Part shown: piece after piece, positions 27,001-34,440 of the stretch
Position numbering within the stretch: position 1 is the stretch's first letter
Layout: the number at the start of each line of letters is the position of its first letter
Source of the DNA: a virus
Virus record (IMG/VR): IMGVR_UViG_3300021963_000001
Coordinates: 1-64,000 of that record
Direction: 5' to 3' (one strand)
Length of the DNA: 64,000 nucleotides
Notes under the pieces: generated by a model
What the model saw: the letters and a program-made list of their open reading frames with translations, nothing else
Told to the model about the DNA's origin: nothing
Database searches by the model: none
Translations under genes and position numbers: made by a program

Positions 27001-28259
27001 ATTATATAGAACTTTTTGAATGTACCAATTCAAGATCTCTTCCGATTAGAATATCGATTAATGCAAACGATCCACATCAAGGTAAAGTATACGACTTTGT
27101 TTTTGGGTCTACTTATGCTGGTGGCGCTGGTACTGGAAGCATTATTCCACCGTTGCATTCGGCAGGAGCAAGCAGCTCAAATGATTTTGAGCTAGAAGTT
27201 TATCATGTTGATTCAAATCTAAGTCGTTTTAGATTAAGGCGAACTGCTGGAACAAGCAATCGTGCTTTTCAAGCTCACATCAATGTTCAAGTCGGTAATA
27301 CTGGTGTAAATTTCACACGCTTGTCTGGAACTGGCACATCGACTCTCGGCAGCACTGAAAATCCAGGTTATGGGATAAACACTCATTATATTTCCCCAAT
27401 CCACGCATCGACATATTCTGGTGCGGGTCGGTCTTTAACTTTAGCTGCGGCAAATGGGCAAACAAGCGGTGCTGGTGGGTCGATTATCCTTCAGCCAGGG
27501 GCGCAAGCGACCACAGGAGGGAACGGGTCGATCCGGTTTATTAACCCGTCCAATACCGCTCAGTATTTTTATATTGCACCCAGCACTTCTGCGCTCGACA
27601 TTGGTTTGGTTGGTATTTCCAATGATGTTAATACTGGCGGTATCAATTTCAACGGCACAAACATAAGAGGGTTGGGAACTGTAAATACTTCTGCCCTTTT
27701 TGCTGGCTCTTTTTATCTTTCTTCAACTACTTTGCGTTCAACATTTGGAGCAAGTGTTCAGCTTGGTTCTTCCAACGGCACCAGCACTGATAACATCAAT
27801 TACATCTGGATGCGTCAGGACGGCCATATCGCATGGTATGGCGATATCGGTTTAAGACGGGATGGGGTCGGGGTACTGAGTGTAACCAACGGCTCGACTG
27901 GCGGTGGATCGCTTGCCTACAAGAGCAACACCACCAACATTTCTGCTCCCACCAACGATTTGGTTTTGAATGGCAGCGCCTTCCAGAGGCTGAACTGCAC
28001 GACCGCCTGCAACCTGACGGGCGTTGCCCCGCCCAGCGGTTCCCACATCGATGGCCGTATGATGCGCATCTACAATGTGGGCACGGCCAATCTCACCCTG
28101 AAGCACAACAGCACCAGTTCCGCAGTCGCTAATCGGTTCTGCTGTGTGCAGGCCGTGGATATCATTCTTGCCCCGCGTGACTATGCCGAACTGATCTACG
28201 ACGGGACGGACGGGGGTCTCGTTGGTGGTCAGAATAACCCATGCTGGAGAGTCCACTGA
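24030..28259 (+). CDS. Giant tail fibre (1409 residues), modular
   Basis: A 1409-residue fibre starting MPQDILITPNKGSATTQG after an AAGGAG site. It reuses modules of the 2047-residue fibre: SGAGGNILLLPGLQATTGGD (about 125) and its second copy SGAGGSIILQPGAQATTGGN near 1145; the GIAPP...DGR...NVGS module (about 310) with a C-terminal copy (LTGVAPPSGSHIDGRMMRIY); NVGIGTASP repeats; and ASQNANLQEWQNNSG. An AT-rich insert of about 150 residues (about 957-1110, SSNDFELEVYHVDSNLSRFR) has a different composition and resembles domains I associate with marine phage fibres. The four copies of the DGR/NVGT module in the array indicate domain shuffling. Role: host attachment. Confidence 0.75.
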   Translation: MPQDILITPNKGSATTQGKIDFTGKGASASTITLKVLDDSSLSFEGTAGQLFSITPVLASGTIFSVNDVSGIPMIDVDASGLVRLAPLGGTVYSNTLYAVPRTVAGSGNSVTVRAADGLTSGAGGNILLLPGLQATTGGDGKIIVRQPGGTAGTNEVQMWHDGSQFHIKNFTAVADYGTSSSIILKSSNDFGVQIGRVGPSTVGVYPVGTSTIAIGNPSSQTVYAGWWYSNFYSGAWEPSNSTYPINWTDVGFYRGSVRQLVVGNYSSGGGSLCYTSSTPSALSTNPTNDLALSGSAFQRLSSSSALAVTGIAPPSGGAHVDGRVMWLHNVGSFNITLKHSQTSTAANQFINEGGGDIVLGPNRIVQCTYDSTSTKWRVNGEMYPYNFPTTDGTNGQVLTTNGSGTLSWATSSGGVSGSGTTNYVTKFTGTSAVGNSQIFDNGTNVGIGTASPSAKLHVVADSALTNPESDIGVYSLFLNSNATTNAGSAIGLGANGTAGAIIVGQRVGANNESVMKLQTRDSAGTAATRVTISSGGSVGIGTTSPGTILDIIGTGGSGVNSPGTALLRVSPSAQNTYAALELRTLNAGTYGGAGLMAVNDTNYDSNLLFYTNAAGSTTRTERMRITKNGDVGIGNTSPSATLHVTKATTAVATAIAAWPTYEPDTQTHARVTAFFTDGGNGGTATVATGTTTIIKFGEYYTGRVVLMPEGAGGQTPADQNSGAGRDIMLLGGKSDNTAGKTGGRVFIQGGSGFAGAYGSNFGNVILQANGGAVCIGGTSPVSTSPGLDITSDASSQLTGQLMIKRASTNDRFRLTCGVHTSNYAFVQAYENAIGGLVLALQPNSGTVGIGNTSPGAKLQIDTVAAATKGLIVKGAASQNANLQEWQNNSGTVLASIESTGRIVPTGALIYNQSPSVATLQVRSGNPSTTNIQEWQNFYGSVLSRVDADGNIIAPTASATIFYSEQWYGGSTYTFSRVFTLSGNLPSVVGNYIELFECTNSRSLPIRISINANDPHQGKVYDFVFGSTYAGGAGTGSIIPPLHSAGASSSNDFELEVYHVDSNLSRFRLRRTAGTSNRAFQAHINVQVGNTGVNFTRLSGTGTSTLGSTENPGYGINTHYISPIHASTYSGAGRSLTLAAANGQTSGAGGSIILQPGAQATTGGNGSIRFINPSNTAQYFYIAPSTSALDIGLVGISNDVNTGGINFNGTNIRGLGTVNTSALFAGSFYLSSTTLRSTFGASVQLGSSNGTSTDNINYIWMRQDGHIAWYGDIGLRRDGVGVLSVTNGSTGGGSLAYKSNTTNISAPTNDLVLNGSAFQRLNCTTACNLTGVAPPSGSHIDGRMMRIYNVGTANLTLKHNSTSSAVANRFCCVQAVDIILAPRDYAELIYDGTDGGLVGGQNNPCWRVH

Positions 28260-28525
28260 TGGCTGGAATTACTCGTCGGTGCAAAAGGCGTCCGAACAGC
28301 GGTGTACAGGGGTGTCCCGCCCAAGGGCCGGGCACGCCCATTACGGTATACCCAGGTGGAACCTCGACGGGGGTTATCAAAAGAAGCCCAACCAACCCGC
28401 CAGCGCCCCCGCCGAGGACGCCCCCAAAACCCGTGGTCAAATCAAGTACCACGATTGTCATTCCCTTCACGGGACCAGTAGTACCCACCGCCTCTGGTAT
28501 AACAGTCACGGTGACCAAGGTTTAA
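28259..28525 (+). CDS. Small basic, proline-rich protein
   Basis: An 88-residue protein with an Arg/Lys/Cys-rich start (MAGITRRCKRRPNSGVQGCP) then a Pro-rich linker (NPPAPPPRTPPKP) and a beta-like C-terminus (TTIVIPFTGPVVPTASGI). I chose the ATG at 28259 in a TGATG overlap with the fibre above. Another ATG at 28241 is possible. A competing frame through the same region (28222-28695) is rejected because its phrases are compositionally odd and overlap the following gene. Function unknown; the linker suggests it tethers or caps a fibre. Confidence 0.5.
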   Translation: MAGITRRCKRRPNSGVQGCPAQGPGTPITVYPGGTSTGVIKRSPTNPPAPPPRTPPKPVVKSSTTIVIPFTGPVVPTASGITVTVTKV

Positions 28526-28535
28526 GGAGAGTATT

Positions 28536-29537
28536 ATGTCTGGGACATCGCCCCCAACAACTAGTGGACCCACGACCTCGGGACCAACGACTTCGGGGCC
28601 AACGACCTCGGGACCAACGACTACCACGACAACCACCACAACTACGACCACGACTACGACAACAACCACCCCCGCCCCGGTTGTTGCCACATTGACTCTT
28701 GCTACTAATGATCCTCTATATAACGACGAAGCCGTTGTTTTCACTCTGTCTGGAGTTACCGTTTCGCCTGGCGACACCATCTCCATCGCAATTGCCGACA
28801 ACACCATCCAGTCTGCTGTCGACGGCGCTTTTGTCACAGGACAGACTTTCAACAACACGGATGTTTTCAACTGCGTGGGAGCGACACTTTTCCTAGATCA
28901 GTATGCCACCAATTTCGGACCCAACAGCGGGACCTGGAACGATTTAAGCTACAGCGGCAACGACGCCACCTTTGTCAGCAATCCCACCTATTCCATCAAT
29001 AATGATGGCTATTTTATTTTTGACGGAACTGCGTCTTATGCTTACGGCAACTCCGGCCTGACCAACAACGCCGATTTCAGCGTCAATTTCTGGATGTACT
29101 ACATCAGCAACAATGCGACCGAACAGGGTATTCTTTCGACCTGGGATACCAGCTGGAATGGGTTTGCCATTGCGACCGGCGGGACTGGGGCGAACATCCG
29201 CTCGTGGACGAACAACGGCGGGGGTGGGGGTCTAAACTGGGCAACCACAGCCTCCGTCCGGAACGGCTGGCATATGTTCACCCTGACCTACAAGTTTTCG
29301 ACCAAGACCCAGACAGTCTACATCGACGGAGTGCAGAAAGGGACAGAGTCCTACGGATCGGCTATCACCCACTCCACCTTGCAAATAGCGCGGGGCGGGG
29401 CGACCGGTTCGGCTCAACTCTCCTCCTATCCACTCACTAACTGCTACTTAACAAATATAGCTTTTTATAACTCTGTTATGACAGGAACGCAAATCAGTAA
29501 TGCATTCAATAAAACGAAAAGCAGGTTTGGCCTGTAG
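28536..29537 (+). CDS. LamG adhesin with mucin-like Thr/Pro stalk, copy 4
   Basis: A 333-residue protein. The first 45 residues hold four tandem TTSGP units and a run of about eighteen threonines ending in PAP, a stalk-like, mucin-like segment. Residues 50-110 are a short beta domain. Residues 115-333 are a LamG jellyroll (FLDQYATNFGPNSGTWND, NNDGYFIFDGTASYAYG, FSVNFWMYYIS, HMFTLTYKFSTKTQTVYIDG), ending NKTKSRFGL. The terminus RFGL is shared with copies 1 and 2. AGGAGAG precedes the ATG. The stalk would project the lectin away from the virion, so this is likely the longest-reach copy. Confidence 0.8.
   Translation: MSGTSPPTTSGPTTSGPTTSGPTTSGPTTTTTTTTTTTTTTTTTTPAPVVATLTLATNDPLYNDEAVVFTLSGVTVSPGDTISIAIADNTIQSAVDGAFVTGQTFNNTDVFNCVGATLFLDQYATNFGPNSGTWNDLSYSGNDATFVSNPTYSINNDGYFIFDGTASYAYGNSGLTNNADFSVNFWMYYISNNATEQGILSTWDTSWNGFAIATGGTGANIRSWTNNGGGGGLNWATTASVRNGWHMFTLTYKFSTKTQTVYIDGVQKGTESYGSAITHSTLQIARGGATGSAQLSSYPLTNCYLTNIAFYNSVMTGTQISNAFNKTKSRFGL
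28557..28670 (+). repeat. 15-base minisatellite plus threonine-codon tract
   Basis: Four 15-base units encoding TTSGP (28557-28571, 28572-28586, 28587-28601, 28602-28616), the second and fourth identical, followed by eighteen consecutive ACN codons (28617-28670). Unit-level repeats of this kind can change length by slippage or recombination, which would alter stalk length in frame. Mixed third positions in the poly-threonine tract make simple codon slippage less likely there. Confidence 0.8.
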
Positions 29538-29583
29538 TTGCTAGTGTATTATCTTACGGTTCCCCTTTTTAGGAGTATTTTTG

Positions 29584-29934
29584 ATGTCTAGCTACATTCC
29601 CGCCAGTCAGCCCACCGTGGTTCCGTCCATTGGCGAAAAAGTGTTCGACAAATGGCGGATTGAGCAGTTCAGCACCGTCGGGGAGGGGACGCAAACCCCC
29701 ACCCAGCTGCATGTAATCTTCGTCAAGGCAAGGGTTTACGACGAGCAGGTCACCAATCCGGAGACCAACGAGGTCACCACGGTCACCCGCACCGAGTTGA
29801 ATCCCAATGTGAAGACCAACCTGTTCGTGCCCGACCTGTACGAACTGATGGTGGCCGATCCAGATGTGATGGATGCCTTCAACAAGGTCATCGCAGCCCT
29901 GACCAAAATCGCCACCGACAAGGGCGTCATCTAA
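29584..29934 (+). CDS. Structural-block protein of unknown function
   Basis: A 116-residue protein with AGGAG (29571-29575) eight bases before the ATG. It starts MSSYIPASQPTVVPSIGEKV and contains TELNPNVKTNLFVPDLYELM and a helical C-terminus. No family recognised. It is the first gene after the adhesin array and abuts the next gene without a gap. The preceding gap contains TAGTGTATTA, distantly like the CGGTGTA motif. Role unknown, possibly neck or fibre attachment. Confidence 0.6.
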   Translation: MSSYIPASQPTVVPSIGEKVFDKWRIEQFSTVGEGTQTPTQLHVIFVKARVYDEQVTNPETNEVTTVTRTELNPNVKTNLFVPDLYELMVADPDVMDAFNKVIAALTKIATDKGVI

Positions 29935-30573
29935 ATGTACAAGGCGACGATTGGCGTTGTCCTTGGGGTTTCCAAGACGGGCCAGAGCCTTTCGGCTCAA
30001 CTTGTCAGCCCCAGCGGCACGCCAGTCGGCAGCCTTATCTCCAGCGGGTTCGTGGAGATCGGTCAAGGCAACTACATGTGGACTTACGACCAGTTCCCGG
30101 CCAGCTTCCGGGGTGGCGTTAAGTTCTTTTCTGGCAACAACTTAATGGCTTTCATGACCATTAATCCAGAGTTGCTGGAATATGTAGACGCTCCGATCTC
30201 CTCCCGCCTGACTTCTGCTATCAAAGTCCCGACCTTCAGCATTCCCGTTGTCGCCGACGAGGGAACGCCGGTCGTGTTTCGTCAGACGGACGATTACTTT
30301 GCCGCCGAAGGCCGGTCCATTGATGTCATCAGCGAGGCCTGGCCACCCCTAGCTGAGTCCATCGTCAGATTGACTGTTAAGTCCAAAAGGACTGGCTTTA
30401 CCAAGACTCTCCCCGTCCTGCCTGACAATACCGTAAGGGTCGAGCTATCCAGCCTGGAACTGGCCCAGATGGGGAGCGGGCGGTGGCCCTTTGAAATCAA
30501 CACCCGGCTTCCCAACGACCACCTGTTGACCCTGCTCAAGGGCATCTTCCAGATTGTGGCCCCGTTCAACTGA
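29935..30573 (+). CDS. Structural protein, possible upper baseplate or fibre anchor type
   Basis: A 212-residue protein. The first 90 residues (ATIGVVLGVSKTGQSL through FSGNNLMAFMTINPELLEYV) form a beta domain ending in a DAPISSRL linker. This is the 'DapiSsR' phrase found in many phage structural proteins at the junction with a fibre-like or baseplate domain. Residues 105-212 form a second beta domain with VRLTVKSKRTG. It is joined to the next gene by TGATG. A structural role is likely; exact position in the virion is not visible. Confidence 0.55.
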   Translation: MYKATIGVVLGVSKTGQSLSAQLVSPSGTPVGSLISSGFVEIGQGNYMWTYDQFPASFRGGVKFFSGNNLMAFMTINPELLEYVDAPISSRLTSAIKVPTFSIPVVADEGTPVVFRQTDDYFAAEGRSIDVISEAWPPLAESIVRLTVKSKRTGFTKTLPVLPDNTVRVELSSLELAQMGSGRWPFEINTRLPNDHLLTLLKGIFQIVAPFN

Positions 30574-30878
30574 TGTTGATCCAACTGCCCGATTTTACCG
30601 TCCCGCACCTCGACTTTGGATTGAGGGTGGACAGGTATACCGACCCGCTGGTTTTCACGGTCGATTCTCCCGAGCCATCAAGTGCTATCATTTTATTTCG
30701 GGATGACTTCTACAAGCCCCTTCCCTTCGTCGGCGGCAAACTAGAAATCATGATCGCCCGGGCCACCATGTACTTCCTGGGCAATGGTTTCCACCCCTTT
30801 GAAGTCCGCATCACTCTCGCCAACGGGCACACCCTAACCCCCGCCACCGGCCATCTTTCAGTCTTTATAGCCGAATAG
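30573..30878 (+). CDS. Small structural-block protein
   Basis: A 101-residue protein with alternating beta-like segments (PLVFTVDSPEPSSAIILF, FEVRITLANGHTLTP). It begins inside a TGATG overlap and ends five bases before a CGGTGTA element, so it closes this transcription unit. No family recognised. Confidence 0.55.
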   Translation: MLIQLPDFTVPHLDFGLRVDRYTDPLVFTVDSPEPSSAIILFRDDFYKPLPFVGGKLEIMIARATMYFLGNGFHPFEVRITLANGHTLTPATGHLSVFIAE

Positions 30879-30882
30879 ACTG

Positions 30883-30889
30883 CGGTGTA
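30883..30889 (+). promoter_or_regulatory. CGGTGTA element (candidate late promoter) before neck genes
   Basis: GACTGCGGTGTATCTCC in a 32-base gap, 21 bases before the ATG at 30911, with TAGGAGG as ribosome-binding site. Promoter function is inferred. Confidence 0.55.
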
Positions 30890-30910
30890 TCTCCAGTAGG
30901 AGGTGCGCTG

Positions 30911-31450
30911 ATGGCATGGCAGACAGAAATGGGGACCCTCTTGAGGGTTCTACTGAATGACTTCTCGGTTCCGTATCAATTTTCGGACCAGAGAGTCTAT
31001 CAGACAATCTGCGCCGCCGCCCAGTTGGTCTTGAGCGAACTGAACTTCCCACTCGTTTACGAAGTCGATGTTCAGTCGTTGTCAATCACCCCCGACCCTA
31101 CCGACCGCGACGAGGCCAGTCCCACCAGGGATGATAACTTCATCAACCTCGTAACCTTGAAAGCTGCTTGTATCACCGAGCGTGGCGAGGCCCGTAATGC
31201 GGTTCGACAAGGCATCTCCATTCGCGATGGCTCTTCGGCTATCGACTTGAGAGGTCCGCTTGAGGGGCGTATTGCTCTCCTCAAACAGGGTTACTGCAAG
31301 GCATATGACGATGCCAAATTAGAATACAAGACTGGTCGGGCCGGGGTCGTGGCTGGCGCCGCCATTCTCAGCCCCTTCCGCATCTTCGCTGGCTACGGCG
31401 ATCAGAACTACTATCCGGTGCCGGAGGGTCGCCAAACCTTTATTCGCTAA
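30911..31450 (+). CDS. Candidate head-tail connector (neck) protein
   Basis: A 179-residue protein: MAWQTEMGTLLRVLLNDFSV, then QRVYQTICAAAQLVLSELNF, a helical start like that of small phage head-tail connectors, followed by a second helical half containing EARNAVRQGISIRDGSSAID. It begins the neck block. Connector proteins of this size normally bind the portal and form the neck. The family match is by architecture only. Confidence 0.55.
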   Translation: MAWQTEMGTLLRVLLNDFSVPYQFSDQRVYQTICAAAQLVLSELNFPLVYEVDVQSLSITPDPTDRDEASPTRDDNFINLVTLKAACITERGEARNAVRQGISIRDGSSAIDLRGPLEGRIALLKQGYCKAYDDAKLEYKTGRAGVVAGAAILSPFRIFAGYGDQNYYPVPEGRQTFIR

Positions 31451-31461
31451 CGGAGGGTGTC

Positions 31462-31677
31462 ATGGGAAAAGAAGCAACCTATTTTGCAATTTTCATAATT
31501 TGCGTGGTTGCCGGAGCTTACGACATTTACGCCATGGTGTTCCTCGGGTACGAGGCGACTTTTAGCTCCGTGCTTCTGGAACTCGCCCATGCGACCCCCA
31601 TTGTGCCGTTTTCGTTTGGTGTCTTGATCGGGCACCTCTTTTGGCCACAGAAGATTGAAGTGAAGGAGAAAACCTAA
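31462..31677 (+). CDS. Small two-helix membrane protein
   Basis: A 71-residue protein with two hydrophobic segments, about 6-28 (TYFAIFIICVVAGAYDIYAM) and 43-61 (HATPIVPFSFGVLIGHLF), and a basic tail. Holins have this size and topology, but there is no endolysin or spanin next to it, so a lysis role cannot be claimed. It sits between virion structural genes, coupled by TAATG to the following gene. A membrane-associated assembly or superinfection function is equally possible. Confidence 0.55.
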   Translation: MGKEATYFAIFIICVVAGAYDIYAMVFLGYEATFSSVLLELAHATPIVPFSFGVLIGHLFWPQKIEVKEKT

Positions 31678-32204
31678 TGGCAATTGCATACCAGCCCGGT
31701 GGCAACTCAATCAAGGACGGTTCTGCGGTCATCACCGCCGTTCCCCAGAGCGCCCCTTCCGGCCTCGTCACCACCCTCGACCGGCGTGCCAATGTTGTCG
31801 CCGACATCAATACCGGCAAGGTGGGTGTCTCCCTCGATCAGCGTTATTTGTCTTGGAACGAAGACAAATTTGAGACTCTCCCGGTTGCTTCAGGGGACTA
31901 CGCTACCGGCACCAATGCTGCCGCCGTTATCACCCTCCCTGCGGCTGGTCCGGGTCGCAACCATGTCATCACCGGCCTTTCTTTTGGTTACAACGCTACT
32001 CCAGCTTCCGGGGCTGTGATCAAAATCGAAGACGGCTCCGGGAATGTGGTCTACAAGGCTCCTATTACCGACGCTGGTTTTGAGTCGGTAAACTTCTACC
32101 CCCCCAAGGTCTGCTCTCCCAACACCAATGTCACCATCACCTTGTCGGCGGGCGGGGCTGGCGTGGTTGGCGATGTGAACATCATCGGACGTCGGATTCA
32201 GTAA
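31677..32204 (+). CDS. Virion structural protein (neck block)
   Basis: A 175-residue, beta-rich protein: VSLDQRYLSWNEDKFETLP, HVITGLSFGYNATPASGAVI, ITLSAGGAGVVGDVNIIGRR. The composition is that of an abundant structural component: GC-rich codons, few cysteines. Position between neck genes suggests a tail terminator, decoration or neck protein. Joined to the next gene by TAATG. No family assigned. Confidence 0.55.
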   Translation: MAIAYQPGGNSIKDGSAVITAVPQSAPSGLVTTLDRRANVVADINTGKVGVSLDQRYLSWNEDKFETLPVASGDYATGTNAAAVITLPAAGPGRNHVITGLSFGYNATPASGAVIKIEDGSGNVVYKAPITDAGFESVNFYPPKVCSPNTNVTITLSAGGAGVVGDVNIIGRRIQ

Positions 32205-32725
32205 TGGCTTTCCTCTTCTCCATCGATGATGAGATTCGGTTGGTGGCTGAACAGGCCATCACCGATCTCATCGATCAACTTGGGAAGAACTGCCTGTTGG
32301 TGTACCCGCCGACATGGGAGCCGTGCAGCAATTGCCTTTATGACGAGATTGGGCAGAAGTCTTCCAACCATTGGCGAAGCGGTGGCCCCCTACCCTTCCC
32401 CAATGGTTCTGTTTGTCCAGCTTGCAGCGGCCAGGGTCTTCACGCCAAGGAGCTAAGTCGGCCCGTCAAGCTGCTCGTCAGCACCGTTCCGGCCAAGTTC
32501 GTTGCCAACATGCCCCTGAAATACCAAGTGCCGGATGGGGTTATTCAGACCAAGGGCAAGATGGCCGACCTGGCCGATGTCCTGCAAACGCGAAAGATCA
32601 TCGTCCAGAGCGACCTCCAGTCCGCCATCCGGCTCACCTACGAACTGTACGGTGAACCGGTCGATACGAACAATATCGCACAGGGCAAGTTCTGGACGGC
32701 CACCTGGACGAGGGTCGGGGCGTGA
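32204..32725 (+). CDS. Neck-block protein with zinc-knuckle (CxxC pairs)
   Basis: A 173-residue protein containing CSNC (C41/C44) and CPACSGQG (C71/C74), separated by a Gly/Pro-rich loop containing SGGPLPFPNGSVCPAC. This double-CxxC layout with the phrase 'GG..PFP.GS.CP.C.G.G' occurs in a phage protein family that I associate with the head-tail interface. It probably binds one zinc ion structurally. The C-terminal half is beta-rich. GTGA overlap with the following gene. Confidence 0.6.
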   Translation: MAFLFSIDDEIRLVAEQAITDLIDQLGKNCLLVYPPTWEPCSNCLYDEIGQKSSNHWRSGGPLPFPNGSVCPACSGQGLHAKELSRPVKLLVSTVPAKFVANMPLKYQVPDGVIQTKGKMADLADVLQTRKIIVQSDLQSAIRLTYELYGEPVDTNNIAQGKFWTATWTRVGA

Positions 32726-33405
32726 TCGGTTTTGATGTAAAGGTCAATCCGGAAGAATTCGGACCTGCTCTCATGGAGCGCTGGGCAATTCGTATTAATC
32801 TAGCTCTTTCCGGGGCTGCAAGAAATGCCCGCAACGAATGTCGCAGAATCCTTCGTCAGTCCCTAAAAAGCAGCAGAGAATACAAAGCTTTATTTATGGA
32901 AGTCCAGTCGGCTCGAGAAATGGGCCTTCAGGGCGAATTAGGTATTGAGGACCCATCTTCAACGGTTGATCCTATTGTTGAAGCCGTGGTCGGAGCATTA
33001 AAAGTCGATGTAATAAAATCTACCGGAAAGTATTATTTTGGAACCGTTTCTTCTTTGGGTGGATTGAGAGTGGTAATTGTTCCTCAAGACTTGAAGTTTC
33101 TTTTAGGTCTTGGCGAAGCTTCTTATGACAGCTATGGCGGTGAGGTTGATTGGCTTTCTTGGCTTCTGTACAGCGGAACAGAAGTAATTATTAGTGATTA
33201 TTATGTGATGTATGGTAGCAGAAGTCGCGCTTCTCGTACCGATGATGCCATCATGGTAGAGAGTGGAGATTCTAGGCTGAACTTCCGAATAGCACCTTTT
33301 TATGCTGGTACAGCTGGCAATAACTGGATTACCAGAGCTGGAGCTAGAGCAGAAGAAAGAATTAGGGAAATTCTCGTTCAAAAAATTAGGGACGCTTTGT
33401 CATGA
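32722..33405 (+). CDS. Candidate tail-completion/minor structural protein
   Basis: A 227-residue protein. The helical start (ARNARNECRRILRQSLKSS) and central beta region (GKYYFGTVSSLGGLRVVIV) resemble the HK97 gp10-like or tail-completion type proteins that follow neck genes. The DNA is markedly more AT-rich than its neighbours. The start is GTG in a GTGA overlap with the zinc protein, and the end overlaps the next gene by ATGA. The call is moderate. Confidence 0.5.
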   Translation: MIGFDVKVNPEEFGPALMERWAIRINLALSGAARNARNECRRILRQSLKSSREYKALFMEVQSAREMGLQGELGIEDPSSTVDPIVEAVVGALKVDVIKSTGKYYFGTVSSLGGLRVVIVPQDLKFLLGLGEASYDSYGGEVDWLSWLLYSGTEVIISDYYVMYGSRSRASRTDDAIMVESGDSRLNFRIAPFYAGTAGNNWITRAGARAEERIREILVQKIRDALS

Positions 33406-34382
33406 GTAATTTAACGAGATTATCCGGCGTCAGTCAGTATGGCGATCCCTTGGTTAGCGACCTGCTAGAATGGTCTTGCTACCAGTTCCTGGACTGGGGC
33501 CTTCTTGGCGTTGGCGCATTCACCAATGTGACTTTTCCGTCCGGCACCTACCCGTCCGGGGTGGGTTCTCACGCCGCCGAGCCGTATGTGCTTCGCCCGG
33601 CCCGCGATCCCCGATATACCGCCGGGCAGATTTGGGAAGGTTTTCGATCCAATTGGGTTTATGAATCCGGAGTGGATTACAACCGCCAACCCATCCAAAT
33701 TAGCGGTATTTATGTCAACAATGTCTTTAGGTCGAAGAACACGGTTGGAGCTTCTGGGTACAAGATCAATTACCCAGAGGGCAGGGTGATTTTCAACACC
33801 CCCGTCCCGACTGGCTCTAGAGTCGCCTGCGAGTTTTCGTTCAAGAATGTCAGGATTGATATGGACGATGCTCAATGGTTTAAGGCTGTCCAGTTTGATT
33901 CTTTTAATCCTGCCGACCCCCAGTTCCAGTCTCCTGCTGGCTCCGGGGCTTGGGATGTGCTGTCCGCAAACCGCATTCAGCTTCCAGCCGTGGTTATTGG
34001 GGCCGTCCCCAGAGTAGACATGGAAGGCTTGCAGATGGGCAATCTGTCCCGGATGCACTATCAGGATGTGGTTTTTCACATCCTAGCCGAGACCAAATTT
34101 GACCGCAAGCAGCTTCACGACATCGTTGTCAACCAATGGCAGCGCAGGATTGAGGGTGTTGATAAGAAGAGATTGGCCACCGATAACCGCTTCCCCCTTA
34201 CCTACGATGGGCAAATCAATCCATCTGGCTGCACCTATCCGCAAATGGTCGAGCCAGCTGGTTCTGGTGCCTATGCTTGGCGTAAAATAACCTGGGAAGA
34301 AATAAAGTCTGCCGAGATGCCGTCCAAACCCCCCCTTTTCCGGGCTGTTGTTCGGGCTACTTTGTCTGTTGATCTGCCCTAG
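33402..34382 (+). CDS. Structural protein (tail-terminator/neck region)
   Basis: A 326-residue protein: LSGVSQYGDPLVSDLLEWSC, VTFPSGTYPSGVGSHAAE, then VIFNTPVPTGSRVACEFSFK and a long helical segment FHILAETKFDRKQLHDIVV. It fits a beta-rich virion protein with an additional helical region. It is the last gene before the CGGTGTA element preceding the tail-tube gene. Tail terminator and baseplate roles are both possible. Confidence 0.5.
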   Translation: MSNLTRLSGVSQYGDPLVSDLLEWSCYQFLDWGLLGVGAFTNVTFPSGTYPSGVGSHAAEPYVLRPARDPRYTAGQIWEGFRSNWVYESGVDYNRQPIQISGIYVNNVFRSKNTVGASGYKINYPEGRVIFNTPVPTGSRVACEFSFKNVRIDMDDAQWFKAVQFDSFNPADPQFQSPAGSGAWDVLSANRIQLPAVVIGAVPRVDMEGLQMGNLSRMHYQDVVFHILAETKFDRKQLHDIVVNQWQRRIEGVDKKRLATDNRFPLTYDGQINPSGCTYPQMVEPAGSGAYAWRKITWEEIKSAEMPSKPPLFRAVVRATLSVDLP

Positions 34383-34383
34383 C

Positions 34384-34390
34384 CGGTGTA
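34384..34390 (+). promoter_or_regulatory. CGGTGTA element (candidate late promoter) before tail-tube gene
   Basis: AGCCGGTGTACTTG immediately after the preceding stop, 50 bases before the GTG of the tail-tube gene. Promoter function is inferred. Confidence 0.5.
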
Positions 34391-34440
34391 CTTGATTGCG
34401 GTAAGCCCATTGGGCCAATTCCCGAATCAAGGAGAACACC

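Noticed and set aside
28300-28306. CGGTGTA copy inside the small proline-rich gene
   Set aside because: It is inside coding sequence with no gene starting at the spacing seen for the other copies, so it is probably chance.
28222-28695. 157-residue plus-strand frame overlapping the 28259 and 28536 genes
   Set aside because: Its residues end in long Gln/Arg/Pro runs that mirror the Thr tract of the true frame, and it lacks a ribosome-binding site.
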